From assembly GCA_934045905.1 (NCBI GenBank), contig OW203767.1, forward strand, positions 14,263,073 through 14,327,072: DNA of 64,000 bases. The letters are read 5' to 3'. A program made the translations under genes and the position numbers. The first letter of the stretch is position 1, and the number at the start of each line of letters is the position of its first letter. This document shows positions 32,552-42,900 of the stretch, piece by piece. The notes beneath the pieces were generated by a model, which saw only the letters and a list, made by a program, of their open reading frames with translations, made no database searches and was not told the DNA's origin. The DNA is from Leuctra nigra (lineage: Eukaryota; Arthropoda; Insecta; Plecoptera; Leuctridae).

Positions 32552-35500
32552 CTAATCAACTGCCAGTTGTCTGAAGGAACCTTCCAGACCGAACAGACTC
32601 TCCTGAGTCTTCGGCTTCCCAACTCTCTTCTTCTCATCCGTCTTGAATTGCTCTTCTTCGATGAACCAATCACGATAGCTCTCCACTTTCTTCTTCCAGT
32701 AGGCTAAAAGGACAGTTCAGAATTTATAATTGTCTAATTTTGTAAATAGATGTATTGAAGTGCTGTTGTCGGATGATATTGTGTAAAGCTACGAGGACTT
32801 GAATCATACCTGTCAACTCTTTTATTGTACCCGCATTGCCACCATATTCTGCTGGCAGAAGTTCCTTGGAGAGGTGAGCTTGAAGCTGTTCAATATTGGC
32901 GTGTACAAGGGTCTGCAGACAACGGAATTAAAATAAATCTTCTTAATTTTTTCAAAAATTTCCACATCTAGTTGTAAAATTCATTCACTGTAAGAATAAC
33001 GACCTTGAAAATTAAGGTCAAGACATTTATTAGATTGCCATCCAGTAATTTCATTATAAATAAATAATATCCATGCAGATATTTTCCTCCTTGATGATGA
33101 GGCAAATGGTTGACTCACCCTGCGTTGAAGCTTCTCCTTAAGGAACGACTGTACCATGTTGAAGACTGCCTGGAACATGCTCGGCAGGTTGATGTAGTTC
33201 ATTTGCTTCGGCCGGATCGGATAGCCTTCCTGGAAACATTATGAACTTACTAAATTAGATTATTAGGGTTTAACGGCACGTCAACGACGAAATTGTATTG
33301 CGCACATTAATTTTTACTTTTAACTTTGTTGATCTGAGTGGAGGACATCGGGAGGTGTTGACCTAACAGGCCCGATCCGGGGGAGTCTGAAACTGGTGGG
33401 AAAGCCAGGTCAGAATGGGGACAGACTGGGGGGGGGAGGCTTCGGTCCGGTGGGACCCGATTTCAGGGGGATCACCATCTCGAGGGGGGAGGCCGGCCCG
33501 AGGAGCCCGCGAATTTGGGGAGGGCATGGGACTAGGCCGACCCTGGACTGCACTTGGTTGGGGCCAACTCGTTATGTGAGCCGGCCCCTTAAGCCCCACC
33601 ACCGCGTCAAAGTAGCAGTCCATTGGTGAGGATGAACTTACTAATGGGTAGAGCATGCGTTTATGTGTTATCGTATCAGTGTCAAGACGTGTTCGTGTGA
33701 GAGCCAGGAAGACCCCTTAGTGTCCGTATAAAAGAGAATAGTGACAACGTAAAATCGCATAAAATTTCGACATCTTGAGTAGCCGAACAAGCTTGGGTGG
33801 GAGAATTGCCATAGTTTTGATTTTGATTTAGATGGCCCATTGTAGAGAGCCTAGGAACAAGGTAATATTGATCTCCGTGTTTTAATTTATATCTAATATT
33901 CATTCAGTCATAAAGTTGTCTTTGTGAATCCAGCCCTAGGTGGTATGACACTGTACCTGAAAGACCATGGTAACTTTCTTGGCAATGGCAGGAGTCATCT
34001 GCGTAATGTGAGCTAAGGTGACGTCCTTGAAATCCATCACGTTGACGACGCCGTTGATGATCAAATCGTCGTCCTCCATCAACATGATGTCCAGCATCAT
34101 GTGGTTGAGTTTCAGCGAGTCCTGTATCTTGACCTTGGACGGATCAAGTGCACCTACACGCATGACGAAGACGGGACGACCTTGGGCATCCTTGGTGGGT
34201 AGAGGCAGGTAAGTCCTGTTGAATTGATCAAATAAGATGCACCATACCATATTCAATGCCCATGTTATTGGTGCGATAATTTAAAATGTAAATATAAATA
34301 TAAAATGTTTGTTCATTCATATTGGTGATTTTGAATATTTCTTTAAATATGATAAAATAGAAATACATTTCCAGAAATACCTACATCTCTCTGGTATGTA
34401 TATCAATATAAGCAATTTTTACTCTCTCGTTCAATTACAGCAATCAATTGAAGGGTTAAAACGTGTATACTTTGTACAATAAAGTTGATTGATATTGCTT
34501 TAATTTACCCAACGGCTGGTGTGTTGGATACCTCGGTTCTCGTTAGATCACCGAGGTTAAGCAACATTGAGCGCGGTCAGAGGTTGGATGGGTGACCATT
34601 CAACTCTGCCTTGCCAGGTTGCTGCCGTTGGGTCAGAGAGACTGGGGTGTTTGGGGGTCAGTGTGACGACCTCCCTCCACCTGTTATCAGTCTCTCGACG
34701 GCGCGGGTTGTGGAGGCTCGTGCTGTGAATGTTACACCGTCCTTCGGAAGGGACGTTAAGCCGTTGGTCCCCTTGGTATCTTTCGTCAGGAGTAGGCTAC
34801 ATGCCGGTACCGGGTTTCCTCTCCTCCCTTCTCTATATTACATTCTCACTAGTGGAGCCTGGCTCTGTTGAGAATATAGACTTAATAATAATAATAATAA
34901 CATAACATTTTAGTATGTTTATCTGAATGACAACGTCAACGCCTACGATGTTTGCAAACGTTTGCTTTCGGGTTTCAATATGTATTCTCGTGTGTTTCTA
35001 CCTAATAAAACGTCGTGTGTTTCTACAACATTGACTGTACGAAACCAACTCTCACCCCGTTTTGAGCATTTCTTGTATCTCTGGTCTCATGGGATCTCTG
35101 TCGCTTAGAATGTCCGGTAGGAGCGTGCGCATCGTGTAGTAGCAGTCCAGCTTCTCCTTGGTCCTCTCCAGACTGAACTTACAGCCTCGCAGGAAGGCCA
35201 GCAGCCATTGGTCGTCTGGAATCAAGATGGAATCTTCGTTGTTAGAATAGAAGCTAGAAAATACGCATTGTGTTATTCATCCTGGTTGATTCTTCTCCTC
35301 TTCTATCAAGAAATGTCAATACTTGCAAGTGGAATTTCGTACTAATTTTAATAAAATAAATTATTGTTACATAGCGGAATCACAAAAGCGTGTTTCGGTT
35401 ATTTCTTTAAAATATTATGTCACGCTTGTAAGGACCAAAAAAATATTTAAACTGATGAGACATACCTGTCCTTGCTTTTATATGCGGCTGCTTCTTGAGC

Positions 35501-35610
35501 CACTCTTTGATGTACGCTAGATCCTGTTCCGTCCTGGCAGGATCCTCGTTCAGCTCTTCCCGAGCCACTTTCTGCAGCTCAGCGGTCAGCGGACGAACAT
35601 TCAACGGCAT
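32552..35610 (-). CDS. CRAL-TRIO lipid-carrier (alpha-tocopherol transfer protein-like), copy B
   Basis: Exons are 35,466-35,610, 35,056-35,215, 33,957-34,215, 33,119-33,229, 32,810-32,912 and 32,552-32,703, for 930 nt and 309 aa. The exon phases equal those of its paralogues. Compared with copy A, exon 1 has [14 protein letters not shown]. Exon 3 reads GRPVFVMRVGALDPSKVK and ITQMTPAIAKKVTMVFQ, and exon 4 reads GYPIRPKQMNYINLP, closer to C, D and E than to A. The C-terminal exon is identical to A at protein level. AATAAA on the - strand (32,449-32,454) lies about 100 bp past the stop. Introns 3 and 2 contain a SINE-like insertion (33,254-33,631) and a 5S-derived SINE (34,508-34,900) respectively. 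All splice sites are intact, so the gene is probably functional. Confidence 0.9.
33254..33631 (-). mobile_element. GC-rich SINE-like insertion with 13-bp target duplication
   Basis: ATGAACTTACTAA occurs at 33,241-33,253 and again at 33,632-33,644. The 378 bp between are far richer in G/C than the intron around them and end (on the - strand) with TTAAACCCTAATAATCTAAT. The matching intron of copy C reads AACATTAGGAACTTACTACT without any insert, giving an empty-site comparison. No pol III boxes were identified with certainty, so the class is open. Confidence 0.65.
34508..34900 (+). mobile_element. 5S rRNA-derived SINE (SINE3 type)
   Basis: The head resembles the 5S rRNA internal control region: TACCTCGGTTCTCGTTAGAT, CACCGAGGTTAAGCAACATT and GGTTGGATGGGTGACC. 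A non-5S body follows, with the phrase GGAAGGGACGTTAAGCCGTT common to arthropod retroelement tails. The element ends in an AAT triplet run at 34,882-34,900. It is not a functional 5S gene, because the stem sequences are altered and the body extends beyond 120 bp. It lies in intron 2 of copy B. Confidence 0.75.
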
Positions 35611-36038
35611 GGCTCAGCAGTGTAGGACTTAATGCCATAGAACATCAATTAAATCGACGGAAATTAATATTCTCGTATTGATATATCAGCAAAAGAAAAC
35701 TTGAATATTTAAAATAATCTAAATTTGAACGGATTCAAATAAAATGCCGATTTTTGACAACCGTATGCTAGTTTATAAAGTACTACATCTAGATATTCCG
35801 CTGTCACAGAAAATAATTCGGTCAAAGTTGAGGGAAATATTTCGGTGGCCAGAAATAAGATACAAATTTACGTGCAAATACTGCTCTGATATTGATGCAT
35901 CATTACAAAATGTTTATTGATAACACATATCAGTGACGTAATGAGATAAAACACACATGTAGTGAACTCGGACACGTGTTTGCTTGATTGATGAATGATA
36001 TTGACGTATCACGAACTATTTGAAGAGATATGACCTAC

Positions 36039-36230
36039 CTCTGCTGGACAAGAATGTCCTGGAAGTGTCCTGACAACTGTGCGATGTCCTGATTTAGACG
36101 AGAGCAAGTAGAAATAACCCAATTTAGAAAATATCGTGGTACTGATAAGACCTAATCGTCTTATCAAAATCACGTGGGTTGGATGATTCAACGGAGTCAT
36201 AACTTCTTAATTCCACACTATGGTTGGGAA
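36039..36230 (-). promoter_or_regulatory. candidate 5' non-coding exon and upstream region of copy B
   Basis: The - strand reads TCCAGCAGAG|GTAGGTC, the donor wording shared with copies C and E. GATAAG at 36,144-36,149, CTTATC at 36,160-36,165 and the E-box CACGTG at 36,171-36,176 lie just upstream of it. The full-length RTE element starts about 40 bp beyond this block. Confidence 0.45.
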
Positions 36231-36270
36231 CGGCCAAGGTAAATAAAATATAACAAGTATGTACCTAACA

Positions 36271-39200
36271 GGGGTGTCAAATGCTGGATATGGGTACTAG
36301 GGGGTTGTACCTATGCCAAAATGGTACTTCCCACCAAAACCTAGTTAATGCCCACTGATTTTGCCATGAGGCAAGCTCGCGTCGCGAGTCAGTCCTGCCA
36401 GCAAATCCTACTTCCACGTCCACGACGTGACCCCTGGGTACATGGCGGCCAATGGATGGTCGTCATGTAGCAGACGGAAGAGGGTGCATGGCGAACCTCC
36501 GGCGCCATCTAACTGGAACAACTTTGGCTAAGGGAAGGAAAACCCCGACAGAAAACCCTGGCCCTCCAAGTTTGGGGGTTGTGCGAGGGGCTGGTTACCC
36601 CTCCACGTAGAAATTACTTTACTCATAATCTTCAAGGAAATAAGCCTCGGATATGCGGATTTAACGGTAACGGACAAAGCAAGAAAACGGATAAACGACA
36701 TGGTATTAACGAAACAATTAAGTTTGGTACATGGAATGTGCGTGGACTAAACAATAAAGTAGAGGAATTGGACAGGGAGCTTAATTACAAAAACATTAAT
36801 TTGGCAGTAATAACTGAAACAAAATTGAAGTTAAAAGGAACCAAAGATCTTCGCAACTACATCATGCTGTACAGTGGTGTACCACAGAACAGAAGAGCAT
36901 GTAGTGGGGTAGCATTATTAGTAGACAATAGGTGGATAACTAGAATACAAAGCTATGAATTTATAAATGATAGAATAATATTGACGCGACTGAAAATTGA
37001 AAGAGGGTACTTGACAGTAATTTGTGTATATGCTCCGGAGGAAGGTAAGAAAGAGGACACTGCAGAATTTTACGAAGAGCTTCAGAAGCAGATGAATAAG
37101 TTCTCAAATGATCATGTCATAGTAGCTGGAGATTTGAACGCTCGTGTTGGAAATCAGCCCATTCCTAATGTTGTCGGAACTTTCGGTGAAGCCCATCTGA
37201 ACAAAAATGGAAGAGAATTGTGTGACTTTGCCTCTTTCAATAATCTCAAGATAACAAACACCTTTTTCCGTAAGAAAGATATCAACAAATATACTTGGAG
37301 TGCTAGAGGTACAAAGTCAATTATTGATTATGTAATCGTGAATAAGAAACTTGCATCCCAAGTTAAAGACACTACAGTCTTTAGAGGAAGTGACATCTAT
37401 TCCGATCATTATTTGGTAGTATCAAAAATATCTCTTTTAACAAAGTGGAATAAAAATTCAACGAACAAACTGAAAGGTATGTGTGAAGAAGTATATAAAG
37501 TATACCTATTGCAGGAGGAAAGTATTCGAGACCTTTATGAGAAGAGGATTAATTCACAGATGGAGAAGTATTCGCAAGTCACTGATGTAGACATGGAATG
37601 GAGTAATTTGGAGCGAATTTTAAATACAGCAGCTAGCGAAGCTCTGGGAAAAAGGAAGAAAGTAAGGAAAAGGAAAGGTTTGAGGATTTGGAACGAAGAT
37701 ATAGAAATTGCTGTCAAGGAAAAGCAAGAAGCTTACCTCAATTATCTTCAGTTAAGAAATGTTCAAGCAAAAGACAATTACAACGCAAAAAGAAGAAAAG
37801 CAAAGGATATAGTTCGAGCAGCTCACCGCGAATTTTGGGACAAATTCATCAGCAATGTAGAAGACGATGTTCATGGCAGGCAAACAGTTGCGTATAAAAT
37901 TATGAAACATCTAAACAGTACAGAAAGAGATACTGCTTGTCTGAACATTATTAAAGGTGACCAATGGGTTGAGCATTACAAAAAGTTATGGCACGATTCT
38001 AATGCGACATCCTCAAAGACCGTCCCTCAATGTAACGCAGATGTAGATAGAATTACATTTGAAGAGCTACAGGAAGCATTATTGGCGTCAAAGAACAGAA
38101 AAGCGCATGGTTTAGATGGAATTAATGTGGAGCTTCTAAAATGTGGTGGACTATCTTTCAAGGAGCGGTTTTTAAATTTTCTTAATACATGTTGGATAAG
38201 TTACAACATACCCAAGAAGTGGAGGGAAGCAAAAATTATATCCTTATTTAAAAAAGGGAATAGAAGCTGTTGTGAAAATTATCGTGGCATAAGTTTATTA
38301 AATACAGGTTACAAAATTTATGCAAAAATATTGAATAGAAGATTAATGAATATATCTGATGTTTTACTTTTGGAAGAGCAGAGTGGATTCAGGAGAGGAA
38401 GATCGTGTATGGATGACATTTTTACATTAAGACAAGTCATTCAAAAACGGGTTGAATTTAATCTTGAGACGCACATGGCCTTCATTGATTATGAAAAGGC
38501 TTTTGACAGAGTAAACCGTGAGACGTTGTGGAAGATTTTAGATAAGCGTGGCTATCCCAAACATTTAACAGAGGCCATTAAGGCATTGTACTACGAGACG
38601 CACATTTCAATAGATATAGGAGGAGGTGGTTTACGTAAACTTGAGATCAATAGAGGAGTACTACAAGGGTGCTGTTTATCACCTAGCCTATTTAATATAT
38701 ACATTGACGATGTTCTGCGAGAATGGAAGAAACTATGTAAACCTGATATATATCTCAATGCTCATGAAGGTTTTAATACACTCCTCTTTGCCGATGATCA
38801 AGTAGTCATACATCAAACTGAAGATCATTTACAGAAGTCCCTGTTCAATTTAAATAGTATTTGTAAAACATATGACCTTAAAATTTCACTTGCTAAAACC
38901 AAGATTATTGCATTCAAAGGAAAATTCCCCGTTCGCTCAAAAATAGTAATTGACAACAATACCCTGGAACAAGTGTCGCATTTTAAATATCTTGGATATG
39001 ATATAACTTATCTACGTGACAATGATATTCAGAGCAAAATACACAAATTTCAGCATATTTGTGGGACTATAAGAAGAAGTCTAAAAAATAAATCGCGAAA
39101 GGAGACACAATTAAAATTCTATAATGTGATGGCAGTTCCCACATTGCTGTATGGAAGTGAAGCCTGGACATTGCGTGAGAGAGACAAGAAAGATATTCAG

Positions 39201-39495
39201 GCTTCTGAGATGCGCTTTTTGAGATCGGTAAAAGGGTGTTGTTTGTTAGATAAGATCAGGAATGAGGATATAAGGGCCGAATTGGGAATTAAGGAAATCA
39301 ATAAGAATATATCACAGTACAGGAGAAGATGGGCCGACCATGTAGAAAGGATGTCGAATAAGAGAATTCCCAAATGGGCCCTTCACTATGATCCGAAGGG
39401 CAGGCGCGACATTGGCCGGCCAAGGAAAAGATGGGCTGCACCTTGAGGACGGAACGGGCTTTTAGCCCAATCTTTGCGGGTAGAAGAAGAAGAAG
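36271..39495 (+). mobile_element. full-length RTE-like LINE with 12-bp target duplication
   Basis: The 3,225-bp element is flanked by identical ATGTACCTAACA (36,259-36,270 and 39,496-39,507). It has a 5' leader of about 0.3 kb, a single long ORF, and a short 3' end with a GAA-type tail (TAGAAGAAGAAGAAG). The intact ORF, perfect duplication and complete ends indicate recent insertion. It sits between copies B and C. Confidence 0.9.
36579..39446 (+). CDS. RTE-like endonuclease-reverse transcriptase polyprotein
   Basis: 955 uninterrupted codons. The N-terminal apurinic/apyrimidinic-type endonuclease begins near residue 49 (FGTWNVRGLNNKVEELDREL), continues through IVAGDLNARVG and IDYVIVN, and ends in SDIYSDHYLVV. 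Reverse transcriptase follows: KAHGLDGINVELLK, NYRGISLLNTGYKIYAKIL, EEQSGFRRGRSCMDDIF, DYEKAFDRVN, LQGCCLSPSLFN and FADDQVV (about 737-743). The C terminus, RRDIGRPRKRW, is a common ending in such elements. This protein nicks DNA and primes cDNA synthesis at the nick. The RT catalytic aspartates are present (FADD). The start is the first ATG after the leader, and other in-frame ATGs follow. It may encode an active protein. Confidence 0.9.
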   Translation: MCEGLVTPPRRNYFTHNLQGNKPRICGFNGNGQSKKTDKRHGINETIKFGTWNVRGLNNKVEELDRELNYKNINLAVITETKLKLKGTKDLRNYIMLYSGVPQNRRACSGVALLVDNRWITRIQSYEFINDRIILTRLKIERGYLTVICVYAPEEGKKEDTAEFYEELQKQMNKFSNDHVIVAGDLNARVGNQPIPNVVGTFGEAHLNKNGRELCDFASFNNLKITNTFFRKKDINKYTWSARGTKSIIDYVIVNKKLASQVKDTTVFRGSDIYSDHYLVVSKISLLTKWNKNSTNKLKGMCEEVYKVYLLQEESIRDLYEKRINSQMEKYSQVTDVDMEWSNLERILNTAASEALGKRKKVRKRKGLRIWNEDIEIAVKEKQEAYLNYLQLRNVQAKDNYNAKRRKAKDIVRAAHREFWDKFISNVEDDVHGRQTVAYKIMKHLNSTERDTACLNIIKGDQWVEHYKKLWHDSNATSSKTVPQCNADVDRITFEELQEALLASKNRKAHGLDGINVELLKCGGLSFKERFLNFLNTCWISYNIPKKWREAKIISLFKKGNRSCCENYRGISLLNTGYKIYAKILNRRLMNISDVLLLEEQSGFRRGRSCMDDIFTLRQVIQKRVEFNLETHMAFIDYEKAFDRVNRETLWKILDKRGYPKHLTEAIKALYYETHISIDIGGGGLRKLEINRGVLQGCCLSPSLFNIYIDDVLREWKKLCKPDIYLNAHEGFNTLLFADDQVVIHQTEDHLQKSLFNLNSICKTYDLKISLAKTKIIAFKGKFPVRSKIVIDNNTLEQVSHFKYLGYDITYLRDNDIQSKIHKFQHICGTIRRSLKNKSRKETQLKFYNVMAVPTLLYGSEAWTLRERDKKDIQASEMRFLRSVKGCCLLDKIRNEDIRAELGIKEINKNISQYRRRWADHVERMSNKRIPKWALHYDPKGRRDIGRPRKRWAAP

Positions 39496-39943
39496 ATGTA
39501 CCTAACATGAAACACCCCTGATTGGTCGTGACATATCTGGAAACCTAAGCGAGGAATTTCCACTAATTGGACAGAGATCAAGTCGCGTCCAGTTCTAGTT
39601 CAAGAGCAACATGACATGATGCAAAAATCTGGTTCTTATTTAACTATACCTATAGGTATTATATACAGTTCGGACAACGGCTGTCAGAACTATGTCATAT
39701 GGTAGCACCGAAATTTGTGTGAAGGAGCAGGTATTAAAATTCTTACCATCTATAGTTACTCGAACAGTTGAAATAAAAGTTTAATAGTTTCAGTAGTAGT
39801 TCAAAGTTCGTATTTGGCAAATAATATAATTTCTACGAGTATTAAACACGGCATTCGAAATCGTCCATAGGATGAAAGTTGTATAAACAAATCACAATAT
39901 GTGCAAGTTGTTGAGAAATTCACCACAACATGGGTTAGGAGAA

Positions 39944-42900
39944 CTAATCAACTGCCAGTTGCCTGAAGGAACCTTCGAGACCAAACTGGCTCTCTTGAGT
40001 CTTCGGCTTCCCAACTCTCTTCTTCTCCTCCGTCTTGAATTGCTCTTCTTCGATGAACCAATCACGATAGCTCTCCACCTTCTTCTTCCAGTAGGCTAAA
40101 AGAACAATTCAGAGCGTGTGTCCATAATTTTCTATATGGTTTTTGAATTTATCAGATAACAGTAATTATAAATCAAGAAATTAAGATTTAAGTTCCTACC
40201 TGTCATCTCGTCTAATGTTCCCGTATTGCCGCCATATTCTGCTGGCAGAAGTTCCTTAGAAAGGTGAGCTTGAAGCTGCTCCATATTGGCGTGTACAACG
40301 ATCTGTAGAAAACGGAATTTAAAGTAGGCTTCTTCGATTGTTCAACGAAAGTTGTAACCCCCTGAATGATGTGTCAAGTTGTTCTGAAGTCGTTTACTCA
40401 CCCTACGCTGAAGCTTTTCCTTGAGGAACGACTTGACTATATTGAAGACGGACTGGAACATGCTTGGAACGTTGATGTAATTCATTTGCTTCGGTCGTAT
40501 CGGATAGCCGTCCTGTAGAAACATTAGGAACTTACTACTACAGGCAAGAGACACTTGCCTGTTATGCAACTGTTATGCAACTGTTATGCAACTGTTATGC
40601 AACTTTAGGAGGTAGTTTTGATACCCATTTTCTCGTAATACTATGGAGAAAATTTAAGAAATATTTAAAGAAAAAAAATGTTTTATTTTTCACATATTAC
40701 ATGAAAAAATATGAAAAAATACTTTTTTTGTTTCAAGTATTTCTTAACATTTCTCAATAGTATTACGAGAAAATGGGTATCAAAACTACCTCCCAAAGTT
40801 GCGTAACAGTGGAGTAAATAATGAGCCTTGGGGAGACTTAGGTATTTTGGGAAAAATTTACCCAATCCGGCAGTTTCCATAGCGGTCCCCAGGACTCCCA
40901 AACACTCGCATTACAAAGAAAGCATATAATTTTACAATCTCAAAACTGCTAAAATTTGACTATGAGATTTTATACACGCCCCCTTTTGCATTTGGTCAGC
41001 CGGCAATAAAGATTAATTTACTACTTATTTTTTAGGCACAGACTTTCTTATCCAGTTGAGAAAACGGTACCTGAAACACCGTGGTCAATTTCTTGAGTAG
41101 TGACGGCGTCATCTGTACCATGTGAGCCAAGGACATATCCTTCAAGTCAATCAAGTTGACGACGCCGTTGACGATCATATCATCATCCTCCATCAACATG
41201 ATGTCCATCAACATGATGTCCATCAACATGTGGTTGACTTTCATTGTATCCTGGAGATTGAATTTGGACGGATCTGATGAACCCACTCGCATCAAGAAGA
41301 CTCGACGACCTTGGGCATCTGTTTTGAGTAGCGGCAGGAACATCCTGTTGATGAATTATTCGATATGAAATATGACCCAACAAATTTCACTTCATTAATT
41401 GACATTCACATTTTAAAGCACAATGATGTAATGTTCGTATTTGTTTTTTTGTCCAAGAGCTCATTGAAATTGTTGGATATTATTATTAACGTTAGTTTGG
41501 AGGATACACTACTGGAACAATTCTATTTTGAAACATTTTGATAAGAGAGATGCTGTTCAATAGACTTTGGAAACAACTTCTTTGCAAAGAAACCCAATCA
41601 CGTGCTATAAATACTTCTATCTCGATGAATAATATTTGACAAATATTTAAAAATATGATCATTACCGGGTGACCCAAAAAAACGTCCTATGGGTCACAGT
41701 CACCGCTGTAATCAAACTACGGAACTGATCGGACCGAAAATTTCACATATTATAAAACACACGCTATGGTTAGATATGTAAAAGTTTCAAAAACATTACT
41801 ATTAGGAAAGAAGTTACCGTTGTTCAAAATTGGTGTTGAAAAATCTATTATACGGAGCTCGAAATAGCCCGCGTCCAGACACCTCCAATGGCCGGAACAC
41901 CGAGTTTTCAAAATTATTGACGATGAGAAGCTGAAAATTTATAATTTTATTCAAAATATGTGACTATCAATTGAGTTCATATTTTAATACATTTGAATCA
42001 ATGGAACAAAAGTTATGGTATCTTAAAGTTGAGCTATAAACCAGAATATCCGGGAGATAATTTCGTTTCTTGAAAGAAACTTGTGAAATTATCTCCCGGA
42101 TATTCTGTTTTAACTTCAAGATAACATAGTACTGTCGTTTCACTGTTTCCACTGTATTGGCATTTTAACACAGTCGATAGTCGTATATATGGAATAAAAT
42201 TAGAAATTTTCAGCTTGCTATCGTCTTTAGTTAAGAAAGGTGTTTCGGTCATTGGACGTTTTCTGGACGCGCTTTTTGAGCTCTATATTATATAATCGAT
42301 TTTTCGACACCAAATTCGAACAGCTGTAACTTTCTTCTGTAATGTTTTTGAAACTTTCACACATCAAACCTTGGTATAAAAATTCTTTCTTCCCCTTAAC
42401 CTTGGTCAACCTTGGTATGTTGGTCATAACATGTAAAATTTCAGTTTAATTTATGCGGTAGTTTTATCACAACGGTGTCTCGATCCATTGGATTTTTTTG
42501 GGGTGCTACCCAGTATATCAAATTAAACTAGGAAAACGCTCTGAGTAACTCGTTGATGAGCGAGCACTGATTCGCGCAATACCTCGAACCGAAATTCTGT
42601 TTATCGAAAATGTCCTTAAAAGCCAATAATTCTTGAATTTCGTCACAGACTTGTATGAAAATCTCCAACAATTCCTAAAATATTGGTCCCAATAACCACG
42701 CTAAGTTTTAAGTTGATCGATTGAACCTTTATGATAGAACGATTCCTTGTTAATTTACAAAAATCACAGGATCTCGTTCAAAAAATATTTAAACGGTCAT
42801 CAGTCTCATAATACGTTTGAAAGTTTCTGCTCTAACAACCTTGAAGTGAAGATCCGAAGATGCCGTGAAATGTGAAATTCGAGAAATATGACAGCCAACA

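Noticed and set aside
33363..33656. Pro/Gly-rich ORFs on both strands in a GC-rich block
   Set aside because: The block is a SINE-like insertion with a target duplication. The ORFs reflect base composition.
34520..34610. 5S rRNA gene
   Set aside because: Only the internal control region is similar, the outer helix is lost and the sequence runs into a SINE tail.
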